From NCBI RefSeq assembly GCF_044792555.1, contig NZ_CP126238.1:3224001-3288000 (forward strand): 64,000 bases of DNA. The letters are read 5' to 3'. Of the stretch, positions 44,009 to 53,655 are shown one piece after another. Every line of letters starts with the position of its first letter. Position 1 is the stretch's first letter. A program made the translations under genes and the position numbers. The stretch is from Alicycliphilus denitrificans_A. Its GTDB lineage: Bacteria > Pseudomonadota > Gammaproteobacteria > Burkholderiales > Burkholderiaceae_C. The notes under the pieces are model-generated. The model did not search any database. It was not told the DNA's origin and was given only the letters and a program-made list of their open reading frames with translations.

Positions 44009-46768
44009 TCAATGCGCCTGTTCCCAATTCGGCCCCACGCCCACCTCGGCCAGCAGCGGCACCTTCAGTTCGGCCACGCCGGCCATCAGGCGCGGCACCT
44101 CAAGGCGCAGCCAGTCCACATCGGACGCGGGCAGCTCGAACACCAGTTCGTCGTGCACCTGCATGATCATCAGCACCTCGCTCTTGTGCGCGTCCAGCTC
44201 GGCCTGCACGGCCACCATGGCCTTCTTGATCAGGTCGGCGGCCGTGCCTTGCATGGGCGCGTTGATGGCGGCGCGCTCGGCCGCGCTGCGGCGCGGGCCG
44301 TTGGGGGAGTTGATCTCGGGCAGGTACAGGCGCCGGCCAAACACGGTCTGCACATAGCCTTGCGCCTTGGCCTGGGCCTTGGTGTCCTGCATGTACTGCC
44401 ACACGCCGGGGTAGCGCTGGAAGTAGCGGTCGATGTAGTTCTTGGCCGCGGTGTTGTCTATGCCAAGGCTCTTGGCCAGGCCGTAGCTGCTCATGCCGTA
44501 GATCAGGCCGAAGTTGATGGTCTTGGCATAGCGGCGCTGCTCACTCGTCACCTGGTCCAGCGCCACGCCGAAGACCTCGGAGGCCGTGGCGCGGTGCACG
44601 TCCAGGCCGTCGTGGAAGGCCGCGAGCAGGGCCGCGTCGCCGCTGATGTGGGCCATGATGCGCAGCTCGATCTGGCTGTAGTCGCAGCTGGCGATGACGC
44701 GGCCCGGCGGGGCCACGAAGGCCTCGCGCACGCGCCGGCCCTCGGGCGTGCGGATGGGGATGTTCTGCAGGTTGGGCTCGTTGCTCGACAGCCGGCCCGT
44801 GACGGCCACCGCCTGGGCGTAATGCGTGTGCACGCGGCCGGTGCGCGGGTCGGCCAAAGCGCTGAGCTTGTCGGTATAGGTGCCCTTGAGCTTGGACAGG
44901 CTGCGGTGCTCCAGCAGCTTGGCGGGCAGCGGGTAGTCCTCGGCGAGCTTTTCCAGCACCTCCTCGTCGGTGCTGCGCGCGCCGGTGGCGGTCTTCTTGA
45001 CCACGGGCATGCCGAGCTTGTCGAAGAAGATCTCGCCGAGCTGCTTGGGACTGCCCAGATTGAACGGCTGGCCGGCGATGGCGTAGGCCTCTTGTTCCAG
45101 CTGCAGGATGCGCTGGCCCAGCGCATGGCTCTGGCTGGCGAGCTGCTGGGCGTCGATGAGCACGCCGTTGCGCTCGATGCGAAACAGCGTCTCGCTGCAG
45201 GCGATCTCCAGCTCGTAGATGGCGCGCAGCTTCTCGTCGGCCGCTAGCTGCGGCCAGAGCACGCGGTGCACGTCCAGCGTCTGGTCCGAGTCCTCGCAGG
45301 AATAGGCCGCGGCCTTGTCCACCGGCACCTGCGAGAACGGTATCTGCTTGGCGCCCTTGCCGCACAGGTCTTCGTAGCTGATGCCGCTGCGGCCCGTGTG
45401 GCGCTCGGCCAGGCTGGCCAGGCCATGGGGCTTGTGCACCTCCAGCACATAGCTCTGCAGCATGGTGTCGTGCGCGTAGCCGCGTACCTGTATGCCATGG
45501 TTGGCCAGCACATGGCGGTCGTACTTGATGTGCTGCCCGAGCTTCAGGCAGGCGGGGTCTTCCAGCCAGGGTTTCAGGCGCGCCAGCACCTCCGGCAAAG
45601 GCAGCTGCGGCGGCGCGTCGGGGCCGTTGTGCGCCAGCGGTATGTAGGCGGCGGCGCCGGGCTCCACGCTGAAGGAAATGCCGACGATCTCGGCGCGCAG
45701 CTCGTCGAGCGAGGTGGTCTCGGTGTCGATGGCCGCGAGCGGCGCGGCCTTCAGGCGCGCCAGCCAGTCGTCGAGCTGCTCCCAGGTCAGGATGATGTCG
45801 TAGGCCACGGCGCGCTGCTGGGCCTGGGCGGCGACGGCGCTGGCGTCGGGCTGGGCGAACAGGTCGCCGCTGGCCGCCTCGCCCTCGGGCTGCAGCGCAC
45901 GGGCCAGGCTCTTGAAACCGTATTTTTGATAAAAATCGGCTAAATCGCCTGTCTGCTCTGCGCCAACAGCTATGGCATCCATAGCAGGCAGACCCGCCAC
46001 ATGGTCGCCCAGGTCGCAGTCGGTCTTGATGGTGACGAGCCGGCGCGCCGTGGGCAGCCAGTCCAGCGCGCCGCGCAGGTTCTCGCCGGCCACGCCCTTG
46101 ATGGCGCCGGCGTTGGCGACGAGCGCATCGAGCGAGCCGTATTCCGCGAGCCACTTGGCGGCGGTCTTGGGGCCCACCTTGGGCACGCCCGGCACGTTGT
46201 CCACGGTGTCGCCCACCAGGGTCTGGAAGTCCACCATCAGCGCGGGCGGCACGCCGAACTCCGCCGTCACGCCGGCCACGTCGCGGCGCTTGCCGTTCAT
46301 GGTGTCGATGATGGTGATGCGCTCGTCGACCAGCTGGCTCAGGTCCTTGTCGCCGCTGGAGATGACCACGCGCAGCCCCTGGCCGGCCGCGGCCCGGGCC
46401 AGGGTGCCGATCACGTCGTCGGCCTCCACGCCGGCAATCGCCAGCACCGGCCAGCCTAAGAGGCGCACCACCTCGTGGATGGGCGCGATCTGCGCGCGCA
46501 GGTCGTCCGGCATGGGGGAGCGGTTGGCCTTGTACTCGGCGTAGATGTCGTCGCGGAAGGTGGGGCCGGGCGCATCGAACACGCAGGCCGCGTAGTCGGC
46601 AGGCACCTCTTTCTTCAGCGCCTGCAGCATGTTGATCATGCCGCGTATCGCCCCCGTGGCCGCGCTCTTGGGATCGCCCGGCACGGCGCGCAGGTCGGGC
46701 ATGGCATGGAAGGCGCGGTAGAGGTAGCTGGAACCATCGACTAGCACCAGGGTTTTGATGTCGCTCAT
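44009..46768 (-). CDS. polA: DNA polymerase I
   Basis: A 919-residue polymerase of standard size. The 5'-3' exonuclease domain starts VDGSSYLYRAFHAMPDL, the 3'-5' exonuclease keeps its metal-binding IDTETTSLDE and a later YSCEDSDQTL, and the polymerase has motif A DYSQIELRIMAHIS, motif B RRYAKTINFGLIYGMS and motif C MQVHDELVFEL. All activities appear intact. Start ATG 46768 (MSDIKTLVLVDGSS) is favoured by homology; 28 more upstream codons in frame lack support. Residues about 265-286 come from a dispersed repeat placed between the 5'-3' and 3'-5' exonuclease domains, a loop that can tolerate insertion. Confidence 0.97.
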   Translation of the reverse strand: MSDIKTLVLVDGSSYLYRAFHAMPDLRAVPGDPKSAATGAIRGMINMLQALKKEVPADYAACVFDAPGPTFRDDIYAEYKANRSPMPDDLRAQIAPIHEVVRLLGWPVLAIAGVEADDVIGTLARAAAGQGLRVVISSGDKDLSQLVDERITIIDTMNGKRRDVAGVTAEFGVPPALMVDFQTLVGDTVDNVPGVPKVGPKTAAKWLAEYGSLDALVANAGAIKGVAGENLRGALDWLPTARRLVTIKTDCDLGDHVAGLPAMDAIAVGAEQTGDLADFYQKYGFKSLARALQPEGEAASGDLFAQPDASAVAAQAQQRAVAYDIILTWEQLDDWLARLKAAPLAAIDTETTSLDELRAEIVGISFSVEPGAAAYIPLAHNGPDAPPQLPLPEVLARLKPWLEDPACLKLGQHIKYDRHVLANHGIQVRGYAHDTMLQSYVLEVHKPHGLASLAERHTGRSGISYEDLCGKGAKQIPFSQVPVDKAAAYSCEDSDQTLDVHRVLWPQLAADEKLRAIYELEIACSETLFRIERNGVLIDAQQLASQSHALGQRILQLEQEAYAIAGQPFNLGSPKQLGEIFFDKLGMPVVKKTATGARSTDEEVLEKLAEDYPLPAKLLEHRSLSKLKGTYTDKLSALADPRTGRVHTHYAQAVAVTGRLSSNEPNLQNIPIRTPEGRRVREAFVAPPGRVIASCDYSQIELRIMAHISGDAALLAAFHDGLDVHRATASEVFGVALDQVTSEQRRYAKTINFGLIYGMSSYGLAKSLGIDNTAAKNYIDRYFQRYPGVWQYMQDTKAQAKAQGYVQTVFGRRLYLPEINSPNGPRRSAAERAAINAPMQGTAADLIKKAMVAVQAELDAHKSEVLMIMQVHDELVFELPASDVDWLRLEVPRLMAGVAELKVPLLAEVGVGPNWEQAH
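45911..45974 (-). repeat. Dispersed hairpin repeat, copy h, inside polA
   Basis: On the polA coding strand: GCCATAGCTGTTGGCGC, a loop, then GGCGATTTAGCCGATTT, CAAAAATACGG and TTTCAAG. It is translated in frame (AIAVGAEQTGDLADFYQKYG). Confidence 0.65.
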
Positions 46769-46872
46769 GGGGCGATTGTGCACATAAGCCGGCGTCAAAG
46801 CCGGCACAATTGCAGTCCTAAAAGGTTGCGCCACAAGACCACTGCACCTCACCCCCCTCGCTTAATCGCCTT

Positions 46873-47292
46873 ATGAAATACCTCGTTGCACTGCTGGCCC
46901 TCGCCGCCTCCACCCTGACCCTGGCCGACACCGGATTCAAGAATGTGCCGCCGCTGCTGCACAAGTCCATCAAGTCCGGCGGCGTCACGACGGCGCAGTT
47001 CAACGGCGGCGTGCTGCGCGCGCAGGTGAACAAGCCCGAGCTCAGCGAGGCGGTGTACGACACCTTCATCTTTCACAACATCTGCGCCAGACAGTGGCAT
47101 GAGCCGCAGCAGTTTGCCGGCCTGGGCCTGAACCGCGTGGAACTGCTCAACGCCACGGGCACCCAGGGCTTTGCCTTCGACGCACGCGGCGAGGTGTGCG
47201 CCGAGATGGGCAGGCTGGGCAAGAACTTCCGCAGCTTCATCGCCCAGTACACCGTGGCCTGCACGGCCGGCAGTTGCCCGGCGCAGCGCTGA
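46873..47292 (+). CDS. Small exported protein of unknown function
   Basis: A 139-residue protein with a Sec signal peptide (MKYLVALLALAASTLTLA, cleavage near residue 18). The mature part has several cysteines (ICARQW, EVCAEM, VACTAGSC) that could form disulfides in the periplasm. I do not recognise the family. It is divergent from polA and 33 nt upstream of the DUF2782-like gene, so it may share its transcript. Confidence 0.75.
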   Translation: MKYLVALLALAASTLTLADTGFKNVPPLLHKSIKSGGVTTAQFNGGVLRAQVNKPELSEAVYDTFIFHNICARQWHEPQQFAGLGLNRVELLNATGTQGFAFDARGEVCAEMGRLGKNFRSFIAQYTVACTAGSCPAQR

Positions 47293-47325
47293 AGCCGCAC
47301 GCTCCCAAGACCTACAATCGGCGCC

Positions 47326-47691
47326 ATGCGCGCCGTTCATTCCTTTTTGCTGCTGGCCCTGGCCAGCGCCCCTGCCCTGGCCCAAAATACGAGCCAAAAC
47401 CCGCAGCAACCCAATACTGGCGAGCGTGCACAGCTATCAATAAACGAGCAAAAGACGGATGACCGGCACGATCAGCGCGTGCAGCGCATCGTGGTCGAGG
47501 ATGCCGGCAGCCGCGTCGATGAACTGCGCGTGGGCGGCCAGACGCAAAGCATCACCGTGCAGCCCAAGACCGGCACGCCCATGCCCGCCTACGAGGTACA
47601 GTCCAACGACGGCGCACGCGCCAGGCCCGGCAGCTTCAACGACGCCGACTCCGTGACCGCACCACGCGTGTGGAATTTGCGCAAGTTCTGA
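47326..47691 (+). CDS. DUF2782-like small exported protein
   Basis: A 121-residue protein. A signal peptide (SFLLLALASAPALA) precedes a short linker from a dispersed repeat (residues about 22-40), then a segment, RIVVEDAGSRVDELRVGGQTQSITVQPKTG, that fits the pattern of DUF2782. The order polA, a DUF2782 gene, thrB is also found in Pseudomonas, which supports the call. Function is unknown. Confidence 0.65.
   Translation: MRAVHSFLLLALASAPALAQNTSQNPQQPNTGERAQLSINEQKTDDRHDQRVQRIVVEDAGSRVDELRVGGQTQSITVQPKTGTPMPAYEVQSNDGARARPGSFNDADSVTAPRVWNLRKF
47390..47445 (-). repeat. Dispersed hairpin repeat, copy i, inside the DUF2782-like gene
   Basis: On the minus strand: TATTGATAGCTGTGCACGC, then TCGCCAGTATTGGG and GTTTTGGCTCG. 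The host gene reads it in frame directly after the signal peptide. Confidence 0.55.
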
Positions 47692-47759
47692 ACCCCGCCT
47701 TCGGCGCCGCCCTGCGAGCGCCCGATCCACGCTTTTACCGCCTGTTTTCCCGCTGACCC

Positions 47760-48710
47760 ATGGCCGTTTTCACCGAAGTCTCCACCAAAGAGGCGCGCGA
47801 GCTGCTGCGCCGCCTGCAGCTGGGCAAGCTGCTCACCCTGCGCGGCATCGAGGGCGGCATAGAGAACACCAACTATTTCCTGACCAGCGAAGAGGGCGAA
47901 TATGTGCTCACGCTGTTCGAGCGCCTGAGCGCCGAGCAGTTGCCGTTCTACCTGCACCTGATGAAGCATCTGGCGCATGCCGGCATTCCCGTGCCCGACC
48001 CGCAGGCCGACAAGTACGGCGAGATCCTGCACCGCGTGGCCGGCAAGCCCGCGGCCCTGGCCACCAAGCTGCGCGGCAAGAGCCAGCTGGCGCCACAGGC
48101 CCCGCACTGCGCGGCGGTAGGCAGCCTGCTGGCGCGCATGCACCTGGCGGCGCGCGACTACGAGCGCCAGCAGCCCAACCTGCGGGCCTTGCCGTGGTGG
48201 AACGAGACGGTGCCCGTGGTGCTGCCGCACATAGGCGCCGAGCAGGCCGCCCTGCTGCAATCCGAGCTGGCCTACCAGAATCATGTGGCGGCATCCAGCG
48301 CCTACGCGGCGCTGCCGCGCGGCCCCATCCACGCCGACCTGTTCCGCGACAACGTGATGTTCGAGGGCGAGGAGCTCACGGGCTGCTTCGACTTCTATTT
48401 CGCCGGCGTGGACAGCTGGCTGTTCGACCTGGCCGTGTGCCTGAACGACTGGTGCGTGGATCTGCCCACGGGCCGCCACGACGGCGCGCGCGCCGCCGCC
48501 ATGCTGGCTGCCTACCAGGCCGTGCGCCCGCTCACCGCCGCCGAGCGCGAACTGCTGCCGGCCATGCTGCGCGCCGGCGCGCTGCGCTTCTGGATCTCGC
48601 GCCTGTGGGACTTCTACCTGCCGCGCGAGGCCAGCATGCTCAAGCCCCACGATCCCACGCATTTCGAGCGCGTGCTGCGCGAACGCGTGCAGCACCCCAT
48701 ACATCTCTGA
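47760..48710 (+). CDS. thrB: Homoserine kinase (ThrB type II, choline-kinase fold)
   Basis: A 316-residue kinase that makes O-phosphohomoserine for threonine biosynthesis. It is of the APH/choline-kinase fold type used in Pseudomonas and Burkholderiales, not the GHMP type of E. coli. Catalytic loop: GPIHADLFRDNVMF (His191, Asp193, Asn198); metal-binding segment GCFDFYFAG follows. The N-terminal nucleotide-binding strand is at GGIENTNYFLTSEEGEYVLTL. Start ATG 47760. Confidence 0.95.
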   Translation: MAVFTEVSTKEARELLRRLQLGKLLTLRGIEGGIENTNYFLTSEEGEYVLTLFERLSAEQLPFYLHLMKHLAHAGIPVPDPQADKYGEILHRVAGKPAALATKLRGKSQLAPQAPHCAAVGSLLARMHLAARDYERQQPNLRALPWWNETVPVVLPHIGAEQAALLQSELAYQNHVAASSAYAALPRGPIHADLFRDNVMFEGEELTGCFDFYFAGVDSWLFDLAVCLNDWCVDLPTGRHDGARAAAMLAAYQAVRPLTAAERELLPAMLRAGALRFWISRLWDFYLPREASMLKPHDPTHFERVLRERVQHPIHL

Positions 48711-48759
48711 TCGTCCGGCCGGAAAGAGCCACTCTCCCCTGGGGTACAGTCGCCGCACC

Positions 48760-49581
48760 ATGAAACTGCACATCGTCCCCGCGCGCACGGGCCTGGAATG
48801 GGTACGCCAGGGCATCACCGTGTTCTGGCGCCAGCCCATGGCCCTGGCCGCGCTGTTTTTCATGACCATGGCCGCCATGTCGCTGGCCACCATGCTGCCG
48901 CTGGTCGGCCCGGCCGTGGCCCTGTCGCTGCTGCCCTCGGCCACGCTGGCCATGATGGTGGCGGCCGCCGAGGCCAGCCAGGGCCGCACGCCCACGCCAG
49001 CCCTGCTGCTGGTGGCCTTTCGCACGGGCAAACAGCGCCTGCACGCCATGATGACGCTGGGCGCGCTCTATGCGCTGGGCTTTCTGGGCGTGATGGCGCT
49101 GTCGGCGCTCATCGACGGCGGCCAGTTTGCACAGGTGTACCTGGGCGGCGCGCCGCTCACGCGCGAGATGGCCGAGGCCGGCGACTTCCAGGCTGCCATG
49201 TGGCTGTCGCTGTTCTTGTACGTGCCGCTGTCGCTGCTGTTCTGGCACGCGCCCGGCCTGGTGCACTGGCACAACGTGCCGCCCGTGAAGGCGCTGTTCT
49301 TCAGCATCGTGGCCTGCTGGCGCAATTTTGGCGCCTTTACCGTGTATGGCCTGTCGTGGCTGGGCGTATTTCTGGCCGCGGGCCTGGTCATCAGCCTGCT
49401 GGTGACGCTGCTGGCCGCGATAGGCCTGGGCGCAGCCATGGCCGGCGGCACCATGGTGGCCACGGCCATGATGCTGGCCGCCATGTTCCTGACCTCGGTG
49501 GTATTCACCTTCCGCGACAGCTTCGAGCCGCCTGAACAAGCCGGCGCTCAGGCCGAGCCGCCCCAGCCTTCCCCTGACTGA
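48760..49581 (+). CDS. BPSS1780-family membrane protein
   Basis: A 273-residue integral membrane protein of unknown function, starting MKLHIVPARTGLEWVRQGI as in BPSS1780-type proteins of Burkholderiales. About six hydrophobic helices are visible (for example 27-48, 97-118, 145-162, 198-220, 226-247), and a short Pro/Glu tail ends the protein. It lies 49 nt downstream of thrB and may be co-transcribed with it. It converges on the diguanylate cyclase gene. Confidence 0.8.
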   Translation: MKLHIVPARTGLEWVRQGITVFWRQPMALAALFFMTMAAMSLATMLPLVGPAVALSLLPSATLAMMVAAAEASQGRTPTPALLLVAFRTGKQRLHAMMTLGALYALGFLGVMALSALIDGGQFAQVYLGGAPLTREMAEAGDFQAAMWLSLFLYVPLSLLFWHAPGLVHWHNVPPVKALFFSIVACWRNFGAFTVYGLSWLGVFLAAGLVISLLVTLLAAIGLGAAMAGGTMVATAMMLAAMFLTSVVFTFRDSFEPPEQAGAQAEPPQPSPD

Positions 49582-49613
49582 TTCGTCACTGCTGCGGTGC
49601 TGCTGCGGTGCTG

Positions 49614-51179
49614 CTACCGCAGCACCACGCCATGCACCCGGTCACGCCCCGCGCGCTTGGCGGCATACAGCTGCTCGTCGGCCTGGGCCAGCAGCTGCGC
49701 CGCGCTGCTGTGGCCGCCCTCCAGCGTGGCCACGCCTACGCTGACCGTGAGCCGCCCGCCATCGGCCAGCGCATTGGGCAGGCCCAGCTCGGACACGCCC
49801 TGGCGTATGCGTTCGGCCAGCATATGGGCGTCCTCGGCCGAGGTATCGGGCAGCAGGCAAATGAACTCCTCGCCGCCATAGCGTGCCGCCAGGTCGGTGA
49901 CGCGGGGCACCGAGGTCTGCAGCACGCGGGCCACGGTTCGCAGATAGTCGTCGCCAATCGCGTGGCCATAGTGGTCATTGACGTACTTGAAGTGATCCAG
50001 GTCGGTCATCAACAGGCTCAGCGGCGAGCCCGTGCGCTGCTGGCGCGCATGCTCGCGCAGCAGCGCATGGTCAAACTGGCGGCGGTTGGCCAGCCCCGTC
50101 AGGCCATCGGTCTGGCTGAGCTTTCGCAGTTCCTGGTTGGCCTGCTCCAGCGCGTGCTGCTGGAGCAGGATTTGTTCGTTGCTCTGCGCCAGCCGAAGCA
50201 ACATGCGGTGGTATCTGCGCAGCGCCAGGAACAGCACCAGCACCAGCAAAACGGCAGCCCCGACGGCCATTTGCCAAAACAGGTGCTGGCTGCGCTGTGC
50301 CACATAGCGTTCGATGAACTGGCGCTCGCCGTCCTCATGCGCCGCCACCGCCCCGGACAGGTCCAGCACCGCCAGGTGGCGATTGAAGGCTTGCACGATG
50401 CGCTGGTTGCTTGGCGACGGGTTGAAATAAAAACCGTAGGCACGAGGGGCATCGTGCAGGGTGTGGACGACCTCCAGGTCAAAGTACTCGTGCAGGTAGC
50501 GCTTCTCGTCAAAAATGCTCTTGCTGAACACGGCCACATCGACGACGCCATTGCGCAGGGCCTGGAACAGGCCCGCACTGGATATGTCGTCAAAGGCCAT
50601 CAGGCGATCTGCTGCAACCACCTCGTTGAGGAGGGCCTCGAACGCCACGCCCTTGATCACGCCCACGCGAAATGGCGCCAGATCGGCCATGCCGCGGATC
50701 TCCGGGCGCCAGCCCTTGCGCGCAATGACGGCGTAGTGGCTTTCATAAAACGGCCGAGTGAAGAGGCCCCGCTCGGCACGCTCGGCGTTCTCGCTCAGCG
50801 GTATCAGAACATCCGCCCTGCCGTCCTGCACCTGCCGGATTTTTTCAGCTACGGTCAAATCCTGCGGCTGCAGGATTTCGTAGCGCAAGCCGAGACGCTG
50901 GGTGATGAAACACAGCACATCCACGCCAATGCCCGAGTGCTGGTCCTTGCGCCTGTCGTAGCGCGCCATCGGCGGCGCATCGACCGACAGCACGCGCAGC
51001 GGCGCCATGGCACGAAACGCGGCCAGCTCCTGGGCCTCGATCTCCACGGGCTGTGTCAGGCGCACATGGTCGCCACCCTCGCATGCCAGGGCCGGCGACA
51101 ACGCCGCCAGCCAGGCAGCACACAGCGCCAGTCCCAGGCGCCGCAACGGCGCATCCTCCCAAGATCGCCATTCACCCAT
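49614..51179 (-). CDS. Diguanylate cyclase with periplasmic solute-binding sensor
   Basis: A 521-residue membrane protein. Signal peptide (RRLGLALCAAWLAALSPALA), then a periplasmic SBP_bac_3-type domain (about 45-275) as used to sense amino acids or similar ligands, one transmembrane helix (about 285-305, QMAVGAAVLLVLVLFLALRR), a coiled-coil-like stalk, and a GGDEF domain with an intact active site GGEEF at 435-439. The product-inhibition site RxxD (Arg426-Asp429) is present. It should make c-di-GMP in response to a periplasmic ligand. Start ATG 51179 is chosen over an in-frame start 15 codons earlier because the signal peptide follows better. Confidence 0.92.
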   Translation of the reverse strand: MGEWRSWEDAPLRRLGLALCAAWLAALSPALACEGGDHVRLTQPVEIEAQELAAFRAMAPLRVLSVDAPPMARYDRRKDQHSGIGVDVLCFITQRLGLRYEILQPQDLTVAEKIRQVQDGRADVLIPLSENAERAERGLFTRPFYESHYAVIARKGWRPEIRGMADLAPFRVGVIKGVAFEALLNEVVAADRLMAFDDISSAGLFQALRNGVVDVAVFSKSIFDEKRYLHEYFDLEVVHTLHDAPRAYGFYFNPSPSNQRIVQAFNRHLAVLDLSGAVAAHEDGERQFIERYVAQRSQHLFWQMAVGAAVLLVLVLFLALRRYHRMLLRLAQSNEQILLQQHALEQANQELRKLSQTDGLTGLANRRQFDHALLREHARQQRTGSPLSLLMTDLDHFKYVNDHYGHAIGDDYLRTVARVLQTSVPRVTDLAARYGGEEFICLLPDTSAEDAHMLAERIRQGVSELGLPNALADGGRLTVSVGVATLEGGHSSAAQLLAQADEQLYAAKRAGRDRVHGVVLR

Positions 51180-51359
51180 CGGATTGCTTGCCCTGAATTG
51201 AGAACGACAAGCGGAGATTATCAAGGGTGCAGCAGGCCTGGGAACTTGACCCCTGTCACGCGAAGGCAGCCCCAGCCGGAACGCGCGCTCAGATCACTGG
51301 ACACAGCCGTGCTGCCAACCAGCGAGCCGCAGTGGGCGGCTGGAGCCTGCCTCGCGCAG

Positions 51360-53504
51360 TCAGATGGCGATCGTGCCGCCGTCCTTGCGCGTCACCACCA
51401 CGGTGGCCGAGCGCGGACGCTTGTGGCCCTTGTGGCTGCTGCTGATTCCCGGCTGGTTGCCGGGCCAGTGGCTGGTGAAGGTGTTGGTGGCGAAATCGGC
51501 CGTGTCCTCGCCCGGGTGCTGCACGTTGAAGAACAGCGTCTTGCCATCGGGCGTGCTCACCACCCCCGTGATCTCGCAGTCGAACGGACCGACCAGGAAG
51601 CGGCGCACGTTGGCCTCGGTGGGCTTGGCACCCATGATGGTGGCCTGGCCGTCCTTGGTGGTGACCTTGCCGCCGTCGCCCACCTTGCCGGGAATGGCGG
51701 CGAGCATCATGCAGTTGGTCACGTCGGTGTAGGAGCCGTCGTCGGTCTGGATCCACAGCAGGCCACCGGCGTTGCCCGAGCGCTGGTCAAAGTACAGGCC
51801 GTCGGGGCTGGAGAAGTCGTTCACCGCGGTCAGGCCCGACAGGTTCTGGCTCTGCTTTTCGTCCACGCGGGCACCGAACAGGTACACGTCCCACTGGAAC
51901 TTGCTAGCTGCCTGGCCGCCCTCTTCCTTCCAGCGGATGATGTGGCCGTTGGTGTTGCCCACGCGCGGGTTGGCGGCGTTCAGCGTGGCGGCGGTGCGCT
52001 GCGAATTGTTGGTCATGGTCATGTAAACCTCGTTGTTCAACGGGTTCACGCCACCCCACTCGGGACGATCCATCTTGGTCGCGCCGCGGAAGTCGGCGGC
52101 CAGGCGGCAGTGCATCACCACGTCGGCCTGGTCGGCGAACGGGTACAGCGCGTTGCCCGCGTCGATGCCGTTCTTGCCGAAGGTCAGTTCCAGCCATTCA
52201 CCGGTGCCGTCGTTGTTGAACTTGGCGACATACAGCGTGCCCTTGTCCAGATACTTGGCGCCAGCGGCGGTGCCGCCGTTGATGTCCTTCGGATCCCACT
52301 TGGCGTCGGACACGTACTTGTAGACATACTCGTTGCGTGCGTCGTCGCCCGAGTAGATCACGATAGGCTCACCCGCCTTGGCCGGCGCAGGCCATGCGCC
52401 CTCGTGGTTGAAGCGGCCCAATGCCGTGCGCTTGACGGGCTTGCTTTCGGGGCGGAAGGGGTCGATCTCGACGACCCAGCCGAACGTATTGAAGCTGTTG
52501 CGATGGTCGTCGGCAGCCGTTGCGCCGCTGACCTTGCTGTTCCAGCGCTCGTACTGCTCGCCGTCAGCGGTATCCCACAGATAGGGGCTCTTGCGGTTTT
52601 CCGGCAGGCCGTAACGCTTGAGGGCCACGATCTCAGCGGCGCTGCGCTTGGCATCGTCGCCGGCGGCGCGGCCGATGACGTTCAGGAAGTTTTCCTCGCA
52701 GGTCAGGTAGGTGCCCCAGGGCGTGTAGCCGTTGGCGCAGTTGTTGTTCATGCCGAAGGCCTGCCTGCCGTCCGGCGAGAGCTTGTTGAACAGCTTGGCA
52801 TTGCCTGCGGCCGGGCCGCCAAAGTCCATCGGCGTGGCCGAGGTGATGCGGCGGTTGTACCTGGAGCCGCGCACCATCTCCATCTCGTTGCTGCCGGTCT
52901 TGCGCTTGACCTCGACCACGCTGGCGCCATGCGCGCGGATTTCCTTCTCGACCTGGTCGGCCGGGCGCTTGCCGTCCACCGTGATCCGGCCCGTGGGGTG
53001 CAGGCCGTAGGGGGCCACCACATACTCGTGGTTCACGCACAGCAGGCCGCGGTCGGAGCGGCTGGCGTCGAACTTGCCATCGTCGGACATGCCGAAGTAG
53101 TACATGCCGTCATGGCCGTCGCCGATGCGCCGGTCGTAGGACTCGGCAGTCTCGGAGCCATTGTCCTTCCAGGACTCGTCGCCATAGTGCATCGGGTCGC
53201 CCAGCGCATGCAGGATGCTGACCTGGTAGCCCTCGGGCACCGTCACCAGGTCCGCACTGGTCTTGGCCACGGCACTGAAGTTGAGACGGACCGGCTCGTC
53301 GGGAGTGACGTGATCATCGTCGCTGCCGCCGCCACAGGCGCTCAGGCCCACGCCGCCCAACAGCGCTGTGGTGGTGGCGCCGACGCCACCCTTGAGGGCA
53401 CTGCGACGGCTCAGGCGCGCGGCCAGAATGCTATCCATATGCAGGTTGGACGAATGATTGACGATCTCGTTGTCGTCGTACTCAGAAGCGATCGTGGTAT
53501 TCAT
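51360..53504 (-). CDS. phoX: PhoX-family alkaline phosphatase
   Basis: A 714-residue protein of the PhoX (DUF839) family, extracytoplasmic phosphomonoesterases using iron and calcium. The N-terminus has a twin-arginine signal (SRRSALKGG at 32-40) and a hydrophobic segment ending LSACGGG, so it may be a Tat-exported lipoprotein (Cys57). Family landmarks such as LCVNHEYVV, WGTYLTCEENF, RFNHEGAW and NNEVYMTMTNN are present. A candidate Pho box lies about 67 nt upstream, as expected for phosphate-starvation control. Start ATG 53504 is preferred to one 10 codons earlier. Confidence 0.93.
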   Translation of the reverse strand: MNTTIASEYDDNEIVNHSSNLHMDSILAARLSRRSALKGGVGATTTALLGGVGLSACGGGSDDDHVTPDEPVRLNFSAVAKTSADLVTVPEGYQVSILHALGDPMHYGDESWKDNGSETAESYDRRIGDGHDGMYYFGMSDDGKFDASRSDRGLLCVNHEYVVAPYGLHPTGRITVDGKRPADQVEKEIRAHGASVVEVKRKTGSNEMEMVRGSRYNRRITSATPMDFGGPAAGNAKLFNKLSPDGRQAFGMNNNCANGYTPWGTYLTCEENFLNVIGRAAGDDAKRSAAEIVALKRYGLPENRKSPYLWDTADGEQYERWNSKVSGATAADDHRNSFNTFGWVVEIDPFRPESKPVKRTALGRFNHEGAWPAPAKAGEPIVIYSGDDARNEYVYKYVSDAKWDPKDINGGTAAGAKYLDKGTLYVAKFNNDGTGEWLELTFGKNGIDAGNALYPFADQADVVMHCRLAADFRGATKMDRPEWGGVNPLNNEVYMTMTNNSQRTAATLNAANPRVGNTNGHIIRWKEEGGQAASKFQWDVYLFGARVDEKQSQNLSGLTAVNDFSSPDGLYFDQRSGNAGGLLWIQTDDGSYTDVTNCMMLAAIPGKVGDGGKVTTKDGQATIMGAKPTEANVRRFLVGPFDCEITGVVSTPDGKTLFFNVQHPGEDTADFATNTFTSHWPGNQPGISSSHKGHKRPRSATVVVTRKDGGTIAI

Positions 53505-53570
53505 GGACCGTTGGACTCCGTAGTGGGCAATCAAAGTCCTGCGATGCTGAATGCTTCATGTTGCACCGCC

Positions 53571-53588
53571 GTGACGCATGCATGACAC
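53571..53588 (-). promoter_or_regulatory. Candidate Pho box of phoX
   Basis: On the minus strand two 7-bp repeats, GTGTCAT and GCGTCAC, are separated by 4 bp (GCAT). This matches the 11-bp periodicity of PhoB sites (consensus CTGTCAT) and is 67-84 nt upstream of the phoX start. Confidence 0.55.
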
Positions 53589-53655
53589 TTTGACGATGTC
53601 ACGGTGCATGCGTCGCGGGCGCCAACCACCATGCGGGGCCCAAGGCCCGCGGACC

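Noticed and set aside
46769..46872. Shared regulatory dyad between polA and the divergent small gene
   Set aside because: No inverted repeat or good promoter could be defined.
49608..53585. Open frame of 1325 codons on the plus strand
   Set aside because: It runs antisense across two solid genes (diguanylate cyclase and phoX); composition shadow only.
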